64,000 nucleotides of DNA from Rhizobium sp. R634 (GCF_002211305.1 NZ_LOKW01000006.1:185089-249088); one strand, 5' to 3'. Shown: positions 1-8,592, numbered from the stretch's first letter. Numbers and translations: made by a program. The notes: a model not told the origin generated them from the letters alone.

Positions 1-340
1 CGATCGCCTGAACCTGCAGCTCGATTTTCCGGGGATGCCAGAGGTCATCCGCATCGATCGGCGCGACATAGCTGCCGCGTGCCTCCCGGACACCGTGGTT
101 GCGCGCGCGCGCAACGCCGCCGTTCTCCTGGCGAAGAACGCGGATGCGAGGATCGGAAAGACCATACTCCTTCGCCAGTTCGAAAGTGCCGTCCCGGGAC
201 CCGTCGTCCACGACGAGTATCTCCAGCTGTTGGTAAGTCTGGGCCAATATGCTTCGAAGCGTTTGCGCCAGCGTCTTTTCCGCATTGTATGCGGGAATGA
301 CGACGCTAACCAAAGGGGTGCCGGTGTTCATGGCGCTCAT
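1..340 (-). CDS. Family 2 glycosyltransferase, N-terminal part (runs off window)
   Basis: The first 113 residues of a GT-A fold glycosyltransferase; the rest lies beyond position 1. It shows the family 2 hallmarks: a VSVVIPAYN opening strand, VVDDGSRDGT for nucleotide-sugar binding, and PIDADDLW supplying the DxD-type metal-binding acids. The start at 340 is chosen because its ATG overlaps the stop of the upstream gene as ATGA, suggesting translational coupling; a second in-frame ATG lies at 331. It is the fourth gene of a leftward operon with two other glycosyltransferase-domain proteins and a nucleotide-sugar enzyme, so a role in building a surface polysaccharide is inferred. The sugar donor and acceptor cannot be read from the sequence. 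Confidence 0.88.
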   Translation of the reverse strand, partial: MSAMNTGTPLVSVVIPAYNAEKTLAQTLRSILAQTYQQLEILVVDDGSRDGTFELAKEYGLSDPRIRVLRQENGGVARARNHGVREARGSYVAPIDADDLWHPRKIELQVQAI

Positions 341-3336
341 CCGATAAACGCCTCGGCTTGGCCCATCATTTCGGCGAACGCCTTGATGGGGAGATCGCCG
401 CGAACCTCCAGGCGCGGAAGCGACAGCACATTGTCGAACAACTCCGCTTTCGCCGGCCTCGTGGTGAACCCAATCTCATAACCAGCCTCGGCCAGAATGC
501 CGGGAACGCGAAAATCCGTGCTGCCGTAGGGAAGTGCGATGGAACTCACCGCAGCACCAAGGCGATTTTCGAGCATGTTGCGGGAAAGGGCTGCTTCGGC
601 GAGCAACGCGCTATTGTCCAACGCGCTTGCCGGCCTGTGGGAGGCCAGATGCGAGCCGAACCGGACGCCTTGTCGATGAAGTTCTTCGATATCGTTCCAC
701 GACATCAGCGCGGCCGGTTCGCCATAGGAAGCATCCCAATCCGATCGGCCGCCGACCTTATCCGTCACCACGAAAACATCCGCGCCGAAGCCGTTCTCGG
801 CAAGGATCGGAAAGGCATTGGCAAGGAAATCGAGATAGGCGTCATCGAAAGTCAGGACGACCGGTCGTCCCTGGATCGGCTTTCCGGCCCGAAGCAGTTC
901 GGCCAGACCATCCGCCGTCAGCGTGTAGTAACCCTGCCGCCTGAGAAACTGCATCTGCTGTCGGAATACATCTGGAGCGATCCGGTAGCGCCGCAGCCGA
1001 TCCGGACCTTCGTCCGAAATCCTATGATACATCAGCACCGGGACCGACGTCGCCGTCTCGTTCGACCAGGCCGCCGCCCGATCGACGCCGGCTGGTCCCC
1101 AGATAATGTGCTTGGCAACATCGGTCTCCAAGGGAACGCCATGAGACTCGACCCGCGTCGTGTGGGCAGACGTCTCGCGCTTGCGGAACCGATGAATGGC
1201 GTAAAGCTCGGTCTCGATCGTTTCTTCCAGCGCCAGCTCCGGCAGCTCTGAAAGAATTTTCCGGATCGTGCCGATACCGAACGGGTTGCTCCAATCGAAA
1301 CCGGTTCTATCGGGCTCGTCACGCCTGAGATGGGCGTGCGCCGTGATCAGATAGCCGTCCGGCTTCAAGGCTGCGGCGATCTTCCGGCAGACCCGTTCCA
1401 GAACCTTTTCATCGTCCATGTAGTAGAGGACTTCCGAGCAGACGATCAGGTCCTGCCCACCCGGAATGTCGTCGCCTGCGAAATCCAGGACACGAAATTC
1501 GGCGTTGTGGCTCTCCCGGCATCTCTGGGATGCTCTTTCGATCGCGCGCCGCGAAATATCCGTCGCCGTGAGTGTCCCGACCTTCCGCGCCAGCTTTGCG
1601 GAGAATATCCCCTCCGCGCAGGCAAGTTCCAGGGCCTTGCCTATCCCTTCCGGGACAAGGCTCAGTGTCTGCTCGTATTTGACCTGTTCATAGACGGAGA
1701 GATAGTTCCACGGATCGGGGCGCTCGAAGACGCGCTCCCAATATTCTTCCTTGGAAACGGCCTCGGACGGAACGGCATTTTTTCCGGTCTGGTTTTCGGG
1801 GTGCTCGGCTGCAACGGCACTGTGCGGCTCGCCAACCGGCTTTGCCACGGAAGGGAGCGGACCGTTGTTTCTACCGCCGTCCGCCGAGGATTTTATGAGA
1901 GCATTCTCGTGGGTCGAGCGAACAAGGCGGCGGAGCCGGCCCCGCCGTCTTCCTCCCCGGCGAAGGATTCCGAGGAAGCCTCGGTAGTTGCGGACGACTT
2001 CGGAAGACCAATCGCGCGCATAGGCGAATGTCACCGGCGCGGGCAGCCGATTGCCCGCATGCATTTCCCGGACGATCAGATGCACGAGTGCGCCGACGGA
2101 CAGATCTCCCCATAGCGGTCCGACATGGGTGCCGATATGCTCCTGGCCGGACGAAAGCTGCAGCAGCAGCGTATCGGCTTCGGCTGCCTTCGAAATCGGG
2201 GCGAGATGCCTGGCGTCGACGCCGGCCGTCTGAACGCGCCCAAGCCTGAAGGAACGCGAGAGGGCTTCTGACGATAGTCGCCAGGCAATGAGCTGCTCTA
2301 TCTTGCGTGCCGTTCCGGGAAACGAATGGCTTTCGATCAGGCTGAGGAGGTGCGCAACCGTGGGCGCCCAGGCGTCGATGACATCGACCAATTCAGCGGT
2401 ATTCTGGACCAGCCGTCCCGTCTGCAATCCATGAAGGATCACCAATGCCATAAGGTCCTCGGAACCTGAAGCATCAGGAAATTCCGGCAGAATCCGCGCC
2501 AGTTCCGTGAGATGGTCCTCCGGGCAAAGATTGGCCGACGCGACCCAGACCAGCATCCGAAGCTGGCTGAGCGCCGGCGTCAGCCAGGCGGCGTCTTCAC
2601 GCTGCGTCGGCAATCCGTGTTCCGCTTGCAGCGCCTGCGCCCTTTTCGTCACGAAAACCGCGTCCCGCACCATCTTGACCGGATCGGCCGACAGAGAGCC
2701 TTCCTTCATGCGGTAGAAGGCGAGGCACTTGTCCACCGATTGGAAGCGAGCCTCGGCGAATGCCATGCGAAGCCATAGATCCCAATCTTCGCAGGTTTGC
2801 AGCGAGGCATCCATGCCGCCGATTTGCTTGAAAAGGCTGCGCGGAAAAACGGCCGTATGAATGGCGAGGGCACAGAATGACGACAATTCGGAGATTGCAC
2901 GATCGCCAGTAAGATCTGGCGCGTCCTCGATCTTCAGCATCCGGCCGTCGGCTGTGACGCGGCGATAGCTGCAATGGGCTATAAGCGGTTTAGATTGGTC
3001 CTTGGCGATCGGCAGCATGGTCTCGATGAAAGCGGGATCCAGCCAATCGTCCGCATCGAGCATGCAGAGCAGGGGGGCAAGGGCAAGTTCGGCCGCCGCA
3101 TTGCGCGCTGCCGCGGCGCCGCCATTCTGCTGACGGTGGATCGTGATCCGGCTGTCTGCCCTGGCAATCTTTTCAAGCACCTCCCAGGTTTCATCGCGCG
3201 AACCATCGTCCACCACCACCGCCTGCCAGCTAGTGATTGTCTGATTTTTCAGGCTGCCCAGGCAATCCGCCAGCGTAGCGGCAGCGTTGAAGGCCGGGAT
3301 GAGAAACGAAATTGCAGGCCTCGGCGCAGTCACCAT
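337..3336 (-). CDS. Trifunctional fusion: GT2 glycosyltransferase + NodS-like SAM methyltransferase + NodB-like polysaccharide deacetylase
   Basis: A 999-residue protein. Residues 1-240 are a family 2 glycosyltransferase (DDG at 43-45, DADD at 94-97, a downstream CEDWDLWLR motif). Residues 240-528 are a helical region and low-complexity linker of unclear function. Residues 529-720 are a NodS-type methyltransferase (DPWNYLSVYEQVKYEQTL opening, SAM motif LELACAEG near 569, ATDIS near 591). Residues 765-999 are a polysaccharide deacetylase of the NodB/CE4 fold, with TFDD at 829-832, metal-binding SHLASH at 895-900 and PYG near 936. The start at 3336 overlaps the preceding stop (ATGGTGA); the open frame extends further upstream, but only within the neighbouring gene. 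The three activities parallel NodC, NodS and NodB of Nod-factor synthesis, but here they share one chromosomal polypeptide. The substrate is unknown; a role in surface-glycan modification is inferred. Confidence 0.87.
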   Translation of the reverse strand: MVTAPRPAISFLIPAFNAAATLADCLGSLKNQTITSWQAVVVDDGSRDETWEVLEKIARADSRITIHRQQNGGAAAARNAAAELALAPLLCMLDADDWLDPAFIETMLPIAKDQSKPLIAHCSYRRVTADGRMLKIEDAPDLTGDRAISELSSFCALAIHTAVFPRSLFKQIGGMDASLQTCEDWDLWLRMAFAEARFQSVDKCLAFYRMKEGSLSADPVKMVRDAVFVTKRAQALQAEHGLPTQREDAAWLTPALSQLRMLVWVASANLCPEDHLTELARILPEFPDASGSEDLMALVILHGLQTGRLVQNTAELVDVIDAWAPTVAHLLSLIESHSFPGTARKIEQLIAWRLSSEALSRSFRLGRVQTAGVDARHLAPISKAAEADTLLLQLSSGQEHIGTHVGPLWGDLSVGALVHLIVREMHAGNRLPAPVTFAYARDWSSEVVRNYRGFLGILRRGGRRRGRLRRLVRSTHENALIKSSADGGRNNGPLPSVAKPVGEPHSAVAAEHPENQTGKNAVPSEAVSKEEYWERVFERPDPWNYLSVYEQVKYEQTLSLVPEGIGKALELACAEGIFSAKLARKVGTLTATDISRRAIERASQRCRESHNAEFRVLDFAGDDIPGGQDLIVCSEVLYYMDDEKVLERVCRKIAAALKPDGYLITAHAHLRRDEPDRTGFDWSNPFGIGTIRKILSELPELALEETIETELYAIHRFRKRETSAHTTRVESHGVPLETDVAKHIIWGPAGVDRAAAWSNETATSVPVLMYHRISDEGPDRLRRYRIAPDVFRQQMQFLRRQGYYTLTADGLAELLRAGKPIQGRPVVLTFDDAYLDFLANAFPILAENGFGADVFVVTDKVGGRSDWDASYGEPAALMSWNDIEELHRQGVRFGSHLASHRPASALDNSALLAEAALSRNMLENRLGAAVSSIALPYGSTDFRVPGILAEAGYEIGFTTRPAKAELFDNVLSLPRLEVRGDLPIKAFAEMMGQAEAFIG

Positions 3337-4541
3337 GGCTGCACTTTCCAGCGGCTGAGAAGATAAAAGGCGCCATGCAGGCTGCCCAGAACCTCTTCCT
3401 TCAGAAAAAAGTCGTGCGACGTCGTTCCCTTCCGGAGCCGTCTTTTCCACCTTTTGAAATAATATTCGGGAAGCGAGACGAAGATGCGGCGCAGATTTCC
3501 TCGATTGCCGGTATTCTGATACTGCACCAGCAGCGCCGCCACATGGCCGCTCATATATTGGTGGATCTGTTTCGCCAGCCCTTCCATCTCCTTGCGGTGG
3601 AAATGCCATGAAACCGCCGTCGGCTCATAGCGGCAGGTCTGGCCGTGATGGAGGAGGCGATTCCAGAATTCGGAATCGCCGGAGCATCCGGCCGCTCCCA
3701 TGTCCAGCCGGACGTCGAACAGACCGGATTCATCGAATACCTTTCGGCGAAAGGCCTGACTTGCTCCCGCACCGACCAGCCAGACCGGCGCCCCGTATCG
3801 TTCGTGCTGGCGATAGAAATCCTGATCGAAGTCCTTGCGCCGATAACCCCGGCCGAAGCCCCAATGGGTTTCGAATATCAGCTGGGCGGGGGTGGAAAGC
3901 TCTCCAGGCAGGACAAGTCCGGTGACGCATCCAATGTCAAGTCGATCGAATGCCTTCATCAGATTTTCGAGCCATCGTTCGTGAAGCACCACATCGTCGT
4001 CGGTGAATGCGACAAATTCGGTCCTTGCAGCGCGCACGGCGGCATTGCGGGCATGGTCCAGCCCGATCTTGTCTTCCCTGACATAGGTGGCGCCGGCTGC
4101 CTCCACGACACGACGCGTCGCATCGCCGGCCGACGCATTGTCGACCACGATAATCTCGACCGGAGGAAGCGACTGCTTCGGCACGGATGCCAGACATCGG
4201 GCAAGTTCTTCAGGCCGATCCTTGGTGCAGATGAGAACGCTGACATCGCGGTTCACGATCGGCGCCTGTGTCACCTGCCGCGCGTTCTCGACGATATCCG
4301 GCTGCACGGTCTTCGCAAACAAGGCAGCCGGACTTTCGGGGCTTTCGACATAGGCCTGGCCTACGGGAAGACCTTCGGACATGAACACCACGAGCCCGGC
4401 GCCGATCGCCGGAGCATCCGTACCAACGTCATACGAGGAGGGATCCAGGTATTGGATGGGCATTGGAAAGACGACGTCTTTCATGTCGCGCGGGATCGTT
4501 CCCCTTATCGTCACGCTCACCTCAGAGACTCGAGAAACCAC
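3330..4541 (-). CDS. Family 2 glycosyltransferase
   Basis: A 403-residue protein. The N-terminal 95 residues match no family I recognise. A GT-A domain follows, with VSVLICTKDRPEELARCL at about 100, VVDNAS near 132 and FTDDDVV at 179-185 providing the DxD metal site. There is no obvious membrane segment, so it probably acts on the cytoplasmic face. The start is uncertain: GTG at 4541 overlaps the upstream epimerase gene by 20 bases, and an internal GTG sits 18 bases further on; neither has a strong Shine-Dalgarno. Its stop overlaps the start of the fusion gene. Position between a nucleotide-sugar enzyme and two more glycosyltransferases argues for one polysaccharide pathway. Confidence 0.85.
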   Translation of the reverse strand: MVSRVSEVSVTIRGTIPRDMKDVVFPMPIQYLDPSSYDVGTDAPAIGAGLVVFMSEGLPVGQAYVESPESPAALFAKTVQPDIVENARQVTQAPIVNRDVSVLICTKDRPEELARCLASVPKQSLPPVEIIVVDNASAGDATRRVVEAAGATYVREDKIGLDHARNAAVRAARTEFVAFTDDDVVLHERWLENLMKAFDRLDIGCVTGLVLPGELSTPAQLIFETHWGFGRGYRRKDFDQDFYRQHERYGAPVWLVGAGASQAFRRKVFDESGLFDVRLDMGAAGCSGDSEFWNRLLHHGQTCRYEPTAVSWHFHRKEMEGLAKQIHQYMSGHVAALLVQYQNTGNRGNLRRIFVSLPEYYFKRWKRRLRKGTTSHDFFLKEEVLGSLHGAFYLLSRWKVQPW

Positions 4542-5547
4542 TCAGTTGCATGGGCTTGCGCTGACGTGGACTGCGGGCGCCGATAGCGCTGGCTTTCGGG
4601 GCGCGAGGCTTCAATTCCGCCCTGAACCAGTCGAGCGTCTTTGCCACGCCTTCTTCATAGCTGACCTTGCAGGACCATTCCGGCATGACGTATTTGGCGT
4701 TGGTCAGATCGGGCCGCCGGTTGGTCGGATCCTGCGGCGGCGACGGCTTGAAGACGATCGGCACGCCGCCCATCAGGCTGGAGACATATTTGGCGACGTC
4801 GAGCACCGAGATCTCGCGGTCATTGCCGACATTGAGCGGTCCCCGGTAATCGGTCTCGTTCATCCAGAAATAGCGGGCGAAGCCCTCGGTGATGTCGTCG
4901 ACATAACCCCAGCTGCGCGATTGCAGCCCGTCGCCGAAGACGGTGATCGAGCGGCCGGTCAGCGCCTGGGTGATGAAGTTGGAGACGGCCCGGCCGTCAT
5001 CCGGCCGCGTGCGCGGCCCATAACAGTTGAAGGGCCGCACGACCCGGACATCCAGCCCCTGGGTGCGCTGCAGTTCGAACAGCAGCGATTCGGTGCAGCG
5101 CTTGCTTTCGTCATAGGAGGAGCGCGGCCCGGTGCAATCGACCTGGCCCTTGTAGCTTTCCGGCTGCGGCGAGACCAGCGGATCACCATAGACCTCGGAC
5201 GACGAGGTGAAGCAGAAGCGGCCGCCCTTCTTCAGGAGGTCGAGCAGGCGAAAGGCGCCGAGCAGATTGGCCGAGATCGTCCGCTTCGGCTCTTTCATGT
5301 ACCAGGGCGGCGAGGCCGGAGAAGCGAAATGGTATATCTCGTCGAACGTGTCGGAGGTCTGAAGTGTTTCGACGTCGGAGCGCACGAAATGCAGACGCGG
5401 ATCCTTGATGTGGGCCAGATTCTCCGCCCGGCCGGTCCAGAGATTGTCGACGACCACGAGCTTGCTGACATCCTTGCGGAGCAAAAGCTTGTCGCACATA
5501 TGCGAACCAATGAAACCAGCTCCGCCTGCTACTAGAACTCTCTTCAT
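4522..5547 (-). CDS. NAD-dependent epimerase/dehydratase, UDP-glucuronate decarboxylase-like
   Basis: A 341-residue extended short-chain dehydrogenase/reductase. It has the NAD-binding GGAGFIGSH at residues 8-16, the catalytic Tyr-Lys pair as YDESK, and an upstream Ser in TSSSEVYGDP. The ASPASPPWY, SEVYGDP, NCYGPRTRPDDGR and TVFGDG blocks follow the UDP-glucuronate decarboxylase (UXS) group better than dTDP-glucose dehydratase, so UDP-xylose formation is the best guess; other UDP-sugar chemistry is possible. The start at 5547 is preferred over an in-frame ATG 15 bases upstream because GGGAG lies 8 bases before it. It is the first gene of the leftward glycan operon. The last 25 residues are basic and poorly conserved. 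Confidence 0.83.
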   Translation of the reverse strand: MKRVLVAGGAGFIGSHMCDKLLLRKDVSKLVVVDNLWTGRAENLAHIKDPRLHFVRSDVETLQTSDTFDEIYHFASPASPPWYMKEPKRTISANLLGAFRLLDLLKKGGRFCFTSSSEVYGDPLVSPQPESYKGQVDCTGPRSSYDESKRCTESLLFELQRTQGLDVRVVRPFNCYGPRTRPDDGRAVSNFITQALTGRSITVFGDGLQSRSWGYVDDITEGFARYFWMNETDYRGPLNVGNDREISVLDVAKYVSSLMGGVPIVFKPSPPQDPTNRRPDLTNAKYVMPEWSCKVSYEEGVAKTLDWFRAELKPRAPKASAIGARSPRQRKPMQLSGFSSL

Positions 5548-5577
5548 TACGCTAACTCCCACATGGCTGTTATGTCT

Positions 5578-5608
5578 TAATTAGCCCCTCGTAATATAGC
5601 GAAGTCAA
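5578..5608 (-). promoter_or_regulatory. Candidate promoter of the glycan operon
   Basis: Reading leftward, TTGACT (5603-5608) is followed after 19 bases by TAATTA (5578-5583), or after 18 bases by CTAATT. The -35 is nearly consensus; the spacing is slightly long. It would give a 5' leader of about 25 bases before the ATG at 5547. The region just upstream (5610-5645) is unusually AT-rich for this GC-rich genome. Confidence 0.4.
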
Positions 5609-5760
5609 TCTACCCTGCATTATTGATATTATTAACATTAATGCGCGTCACAGCGCTGTGACGGCGGTCAATTGCAAGGAGTATGGAAGCCCTTCGTCGA
5701 GAAGCATCATGACAACGCAGCGTCAGACGGTTCCCAGGTCGATTTTCAGGGCGCTGTTCG

Positions 5761-5789
5761 CTCAGCGATCGGACCGTCCGATCGCTGAG
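5761..5789. repeat. Perfect 13-bp inverted repeat with 3-base centre
   Basis: The arms CTCAGCGATCGGA (5761-5773) and TCCGATCGCTGAG (5777-5789) are exact reverse complements around CCG. There is no T-run directly after either arm, so a factor-independent terminator is unlikely. It lies about 155 bases upstream of the candidate -35 of the glycan operon and about 300 bases upstream of the rightward small membrane protein. It could be a dimeric regulator's operator or a cruciform/RNA hairpin. Confidence 0.7.
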
Positions 5790-6088
5790 ATTGTATTGAT
5801 TATTACTTTTCGGCAGTATTGAGACGCAGGCTTCCTGAAAAGACCAATCGAAGCTCCCCTCGCGTTTTCTGGCGATTGTCATCGAATGGCTGTCTAGGAA
5901 CCGTGTGGACCGTCGCACAACCTATTAACGCGGTTCCGGCTGTTCACATCAGGTCAACTCCCGCAACCTTTAGCCGTAAACTTACTGTGATTTGTCTAAC
6001 CTTCCCTAACGGAAGGCTATATTAACAGATACCGAAATATTGATATAAATAAACGGGAAGACAGTGAGTCGCCGGGTGGAGATTTTTC

Positions 6089-6334
6089 ATGAGCAAGGAC
6101 AGCCATGCCGGGAAGGGGCATGGCTACACGGATGAGGTGCCGCGGGACGATCCCGGTGCGATGGAGGAAATCCTCAAGCCGGCCCGCCATGAAGTTCGCC
6201 GGGGGGCTCGGGATGAGACCGACGGCGACAATGATAGGGAAGGCCGAAACTGGGCCATTCTGCTGACGCTGTTTTCGTTCCTGCTGGTGCAACTGGCCGG
6301 CATCGCCCTGATCATCTGGGCGATATTCTGGTAA
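6089..6334 (+). CDS. Small membrane protein of unknown function
   Basis: An 81-residue protein. A hydrophilic, charged N-terminal half (residues 1-53, rich in Asp, Glu, Arg and His) is followed by one hydrophobic segment, WAILLTLFSFLLVQLAGIAL, that reaches the C-terminus. That layout suggests a tail-anchored inner-membrane protein with its N-terminus in the cytoplasm. GGAG lies 8 bases before the ATG. It stands alone between the divergent glycan operon and recJ, 80 bases upstream of the latter. I do not recognise a named family. Confidence 0.7.
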   Translation: MSKDSHAGKGHGYTDEVPRDDPGAMEEILKPARHEVRRGARDETDGDNDREGRNWAILLTLFSFLLVQLAGIALIIWAIFW

Positions 6335-6414
6335 AAATCCGTGTCTGCAAACCCGTCGCTATGTTATCTCCGCTGCTCCTGTAGAAAGAGCAGATGAAGT
6401 CAGCGGAGTTTGGC

Positions 6415-8217
6415 ATGGCAGATCTCGTCGATCCCGTACAGCGCGCGTTTCTCGGCGTGGAGAAATCCGCGCTCGACAATCGCTGGGTCGCGCGGCTCGA
6501 TCAGGCCGGGCAGAACCGTGCCCTGGCCATGTCGCAGATCCACGGGCTGCCGGATCTGATCGCCCGTGTGCTGGCCGGGCGCGGCGTGACGGTGGACGAA
6601 GCGATCGAGTTCCTCGATCCGACCATCCGCAGCCTGATGCCCGATCCCCATAAGCTGACCGATTGCGAAAAGGCCGCGACCCGCCTCGTAAGCGCGATAG
6701 AGCGCGGCGAGAACGTCGCGATCTTCGGTGACTATGATGTCGACGGTGCGGCTTCCTCGGCGCTGATGTTCCGCTTTCTCAGCCATTTCGGTGTCAAGGC
6801 GAGCATCTATATTCCCGACCGCATCTTCGAAGGTTACGGGCCCAATCCGGCTGCGATCAATCAGCTGATCGATAACGGCGCCCGGCTGATCGTCACTGTC
6901 GATTGCGGCTCCACCAGCCACGAGGCGCTTGCCGCGGCGGCTGCGCGCAATATCGATGTCGTCGTCATCGATCACCACCAGGTGACACACGAGCTGCCGC
7001 CCTGTCATGCGCTGGTCAATCCGAACCGCGAGGACGATCTGTCGGGGCAGGGGCATCTCTGCGCGGCCGGCGTGGTCTTCATGGTGCTGGTCGCCACGCT
7101 CAGGCTACTGCGTGCGGCCGGCAACAAGCGCATCCTGGCGATCGACCTGCTGCAATGGCTGGATATCGTGGCACTGGCGACGGTTTGCGATGTCGTGCCG
7201 CTGAAGGGCCTCAACCGCGCTTATGTCGTGAAGGGGCTGGTCGCCGCCCGGCACCAGAGCAATGCCGGCCTTGCCGCACTTTTCCGCAAGGCTGGGCTCG
7301 CCGGACCGGTCACACCCTATCATTTCGGCTTCCTGATCGGCCCGCGCATCAATGCCGGCGGGCGGATCGGCGATGCCGCACTCGGAAGCCGCCTGTTGAC
7401 GCTCGACGATGCCGGTGAGGCGGAAATGATCGCGCAGCGCCTCGACGAGCTCAACCGGGAGCGTCAGGCAATGGAGGCCATCATGCTGCAGGAGGCGGAA
7501 GCCGAGGCGCTTGCCGAATATGGCGACGGCGAGGGCGCGTCCGTCATCGTCACGGCCCATGAGAAATGGCATCCCGGCATTGTCGGGCTGATCGCGGCGC
7601 GCCTGAAGGAGAAGTTCAAGCGGCCGGCTTTCGCGATCGCCTTCGATCCCTCCGGCCGCGGCACCGGCTCCGGCCGCTCCATCAACGGCTTCGACATGGG
7701 CAGGATGGTGCGCGCGGCCGTCGAAGAAGGGATTCTGGTCAAGGGCGGCGGCCACGCCATGGCCGCCGGGCTCACGGTCGAACGTGCCGATCTCGGCAGG
7801 CTGAGAACCTTCTTCACGGAGAAGGCGGCAAGGACGGTGGCGAGCCTCGTCGCCAACGAGACGCTGAAGATCGATGGCGCGATCGGCGCGAGTGGCGCCA
7901 CATTGGAACTCATCGACCGCCTGGAGGCCGCCGGCCCCTATGGCTCCGGCCATGCGCAACCGCTTTTTGCTGTGCCTGCCCATCGCGTGCGCGACGCGCG
8001 CCTGGTCGGCGAGAGACATGTGAAGGTGACACTGGAGGCGATGGACGGATCGAGACTCGACGGCATCGCTTTCCGCGCCGCCGAGACGTCGCTTGGCAGC
8101 CTGCTCCTCAATTCCCGCGGCGCCAGCCTGCACGTCGCAGGCTCGCTGGGCGCCGAGCATTATCAGGGCGCGCGCCGCATCCAGTTGCGCGTCTGCGACG
8201 CCGCGCCGGCGAAATAG
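6415..8217 (+). CDS. recJ: Single-stranded-DNA-specific exonuclease RecJ
   Basis: A 600-residue 5'-3' single-strand DNA exonuclease used in recombinational and mismatch repair. The DHH phosphoesterase core shows FGDYDVDGAASSA at about residue 105 (metal-binding aspartates) and VVVIDHHQV (the DHH motif) near 190. The C-terminal DHHA1 domain has GGGHAMAAG near 445. An in-frame ATG at 6394 would add seven residues, but 6415 has GGAG six bases upstream and gives the usual N-terminus. It is probably monocistronic, with no obvious terminator before the tRNA cluster. Confidence 0.95.
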   Translation: MADLVDPVQRAFLGVEKSALDNRWVARLDQAGQNRALAMSQIHGLPDLIARVLAGRGVTVDEAIEFLDPTIRSLMPDPHKLTDCEKAATRLVSAIERGENVAIFGDYDVDGAASSALMFRFLSHFGVKASIYIPDRIFEGYGPNPAAINQLIDNGARLIVTVDCGSTSHEALAAAAARNIDVVVIDHHQVTHELPPCHALVNPNREDDLSGQGHLCAAGVVFMVLVATLRLLRAAGNKRILAIDLLQWLDIVALATVCDVVPLKGLNRAYVVKGLVAARHQSNAGLAALFRKAGLAGPVTPYHFGFLIGPRINAGGRIGDAALGSRLLTLDDAGEAEMIAQRLDELNRERQAMEAIMLQEAEAEALAEYGDGEGASVIVTAHEKWHPGIVGLIAARLKEKFKRPAFAIAFDPSGRGTGSGRSINGFDMGRMVRAAVEEGILVKGGGHAMAAGLTVERADLGRLRTFFTEKAARTVASLVANETLKIDGAIGASGATLELIDRLEAAGPYGSGHAQPLFAVPAHRVRDARLVGERHVKVTLEAMDGSRLDGIAFRAAETSLGSLLLNSRGASLHVAGSLGAEHYQGARRIQLRVCDAAPAK

Positions 8218-8260
8218 ATCGCGTCGCAAGGCGCTGAACGACATGAAATTTGGAGAGAGA

Positions 8261-8366
8261 AGTGGCACGCCCTAGGGGAGTCGAACCCCTCTTCCCAGAA
8301 TGAAAATCTGGTGTCCTAACCGATAGACGAAGGGCGCTTCCTTCGTGGTGGCGCCCTTATAGTCAG
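8261..8366 (-). repeat. 106-bp direct repeat, copy A (tRNA-Glu plus 5' flank)
   Basis: Identical to 8667-8772. It contains the whole tRNA, the discriminator and the -10 box. The two copies are in direct orientation, 406 bases apart, so the CTC tRNA could be lost by recombination between them. Confidence 0.85.
8263..8337 (-). tRNA. tRNA-Glu (anticodon TTC), copy 1
   Basis: A 75-base cloverleaf read on the minus strand: acceptor GCGCCCT pairs with AGGGCGT, the T arm contains GGTTCGACTCC, and the anticodon loop TTTTCAT gives anticodon TTC. CCA is encoded (8263-8265). The sequence is identical to the copy at 8669-8743. Confidence 0.96.
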
Positions 8367-8384
8367 CACCTTCGAAAGCCGCAA
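8356..8384 (-). promoter_or_regulatory. Promoter of tRNA-Glu copy 1
   Basis: Reading leftward: -35 TTGCGG (8379-8384), 17-base spacer, -10 TATAAG (8356-8361), then a GC-rich discriminator, typical of stringently controlled stable RNA promoters. The same arrangement precedes copy 3. Confidence 0.7.
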
Positions 8385-8517
8385 GCGCCAAGACGCGAAA
8401 AAATCACCGTTTTCGCCGATTTTTTTCCGCTGTGGAAAATCCCGTCGCCGAGAGCGTATGCAGTCGGAAAAAATCCGGCATTCCAGGATGGCTTCGGTCG
8501 GATTGCGATAATCGAGC

Positions 8518-8592
8518 TGGTACGCCCTAGGGGAGTCGAACCCCTCTTTACAGAATGAGAATCTGTCGTCCTAACCGATAGACGAAGGGCGC
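8518..8592 (-). tRNA. tRNA-Glu (anticodon CTC)
   Basis: A 75-base cloverleaf with the same acceptor, D and T arms as its neighbours but a different anticodon arm (ACAGA/TCTGT); loop TTCTCAT gives anticodon CTC. CCA is encoded (8518-8520). It lies between two identical TTC copies. Confidence 0.95.

Larger units (their letters stand above)
5548..6088. other. Intergenic region between divergent genes (541 bases)
   Basis: No convincing gene is seen here; short open frames lack ribosome sites and family resemblance. The region holds the glycan operon promoter candidate, an AT-rich tract at 5605-5645, the perfect palindrome at 5761-5789, and a smaller inverted repeat (CCTTCC/GGAAGG, 6000-6016) just ahead of a possible -10 (TATATT, 6018-6023) for the rightward gene. 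A regulatory role for the surface-polysaccharide operon is the simplest reading. Confidence 0.55.

Noticed and set aside
337..3609. The longer 1090-residue start of the fusion protein at 3609
   Set aside because: The extra 91 residues lie wholly inside the upstream glycosyltransferase gene, match nothing, and a well-placed overlapping ATG exists at 3336.
5819..6025. A 68-codon open frame upstream of the small membrane protein
   Set aside because: No ribosome site, no family match, and it covers the likely control region with hairpin and promoter elements.
7105..8268. A 387-codon open frame antisense to recJ
   Set aside because: Shadow of recJ reaching into the tRNA region; it would overlap a tRNA gene and has no family match.
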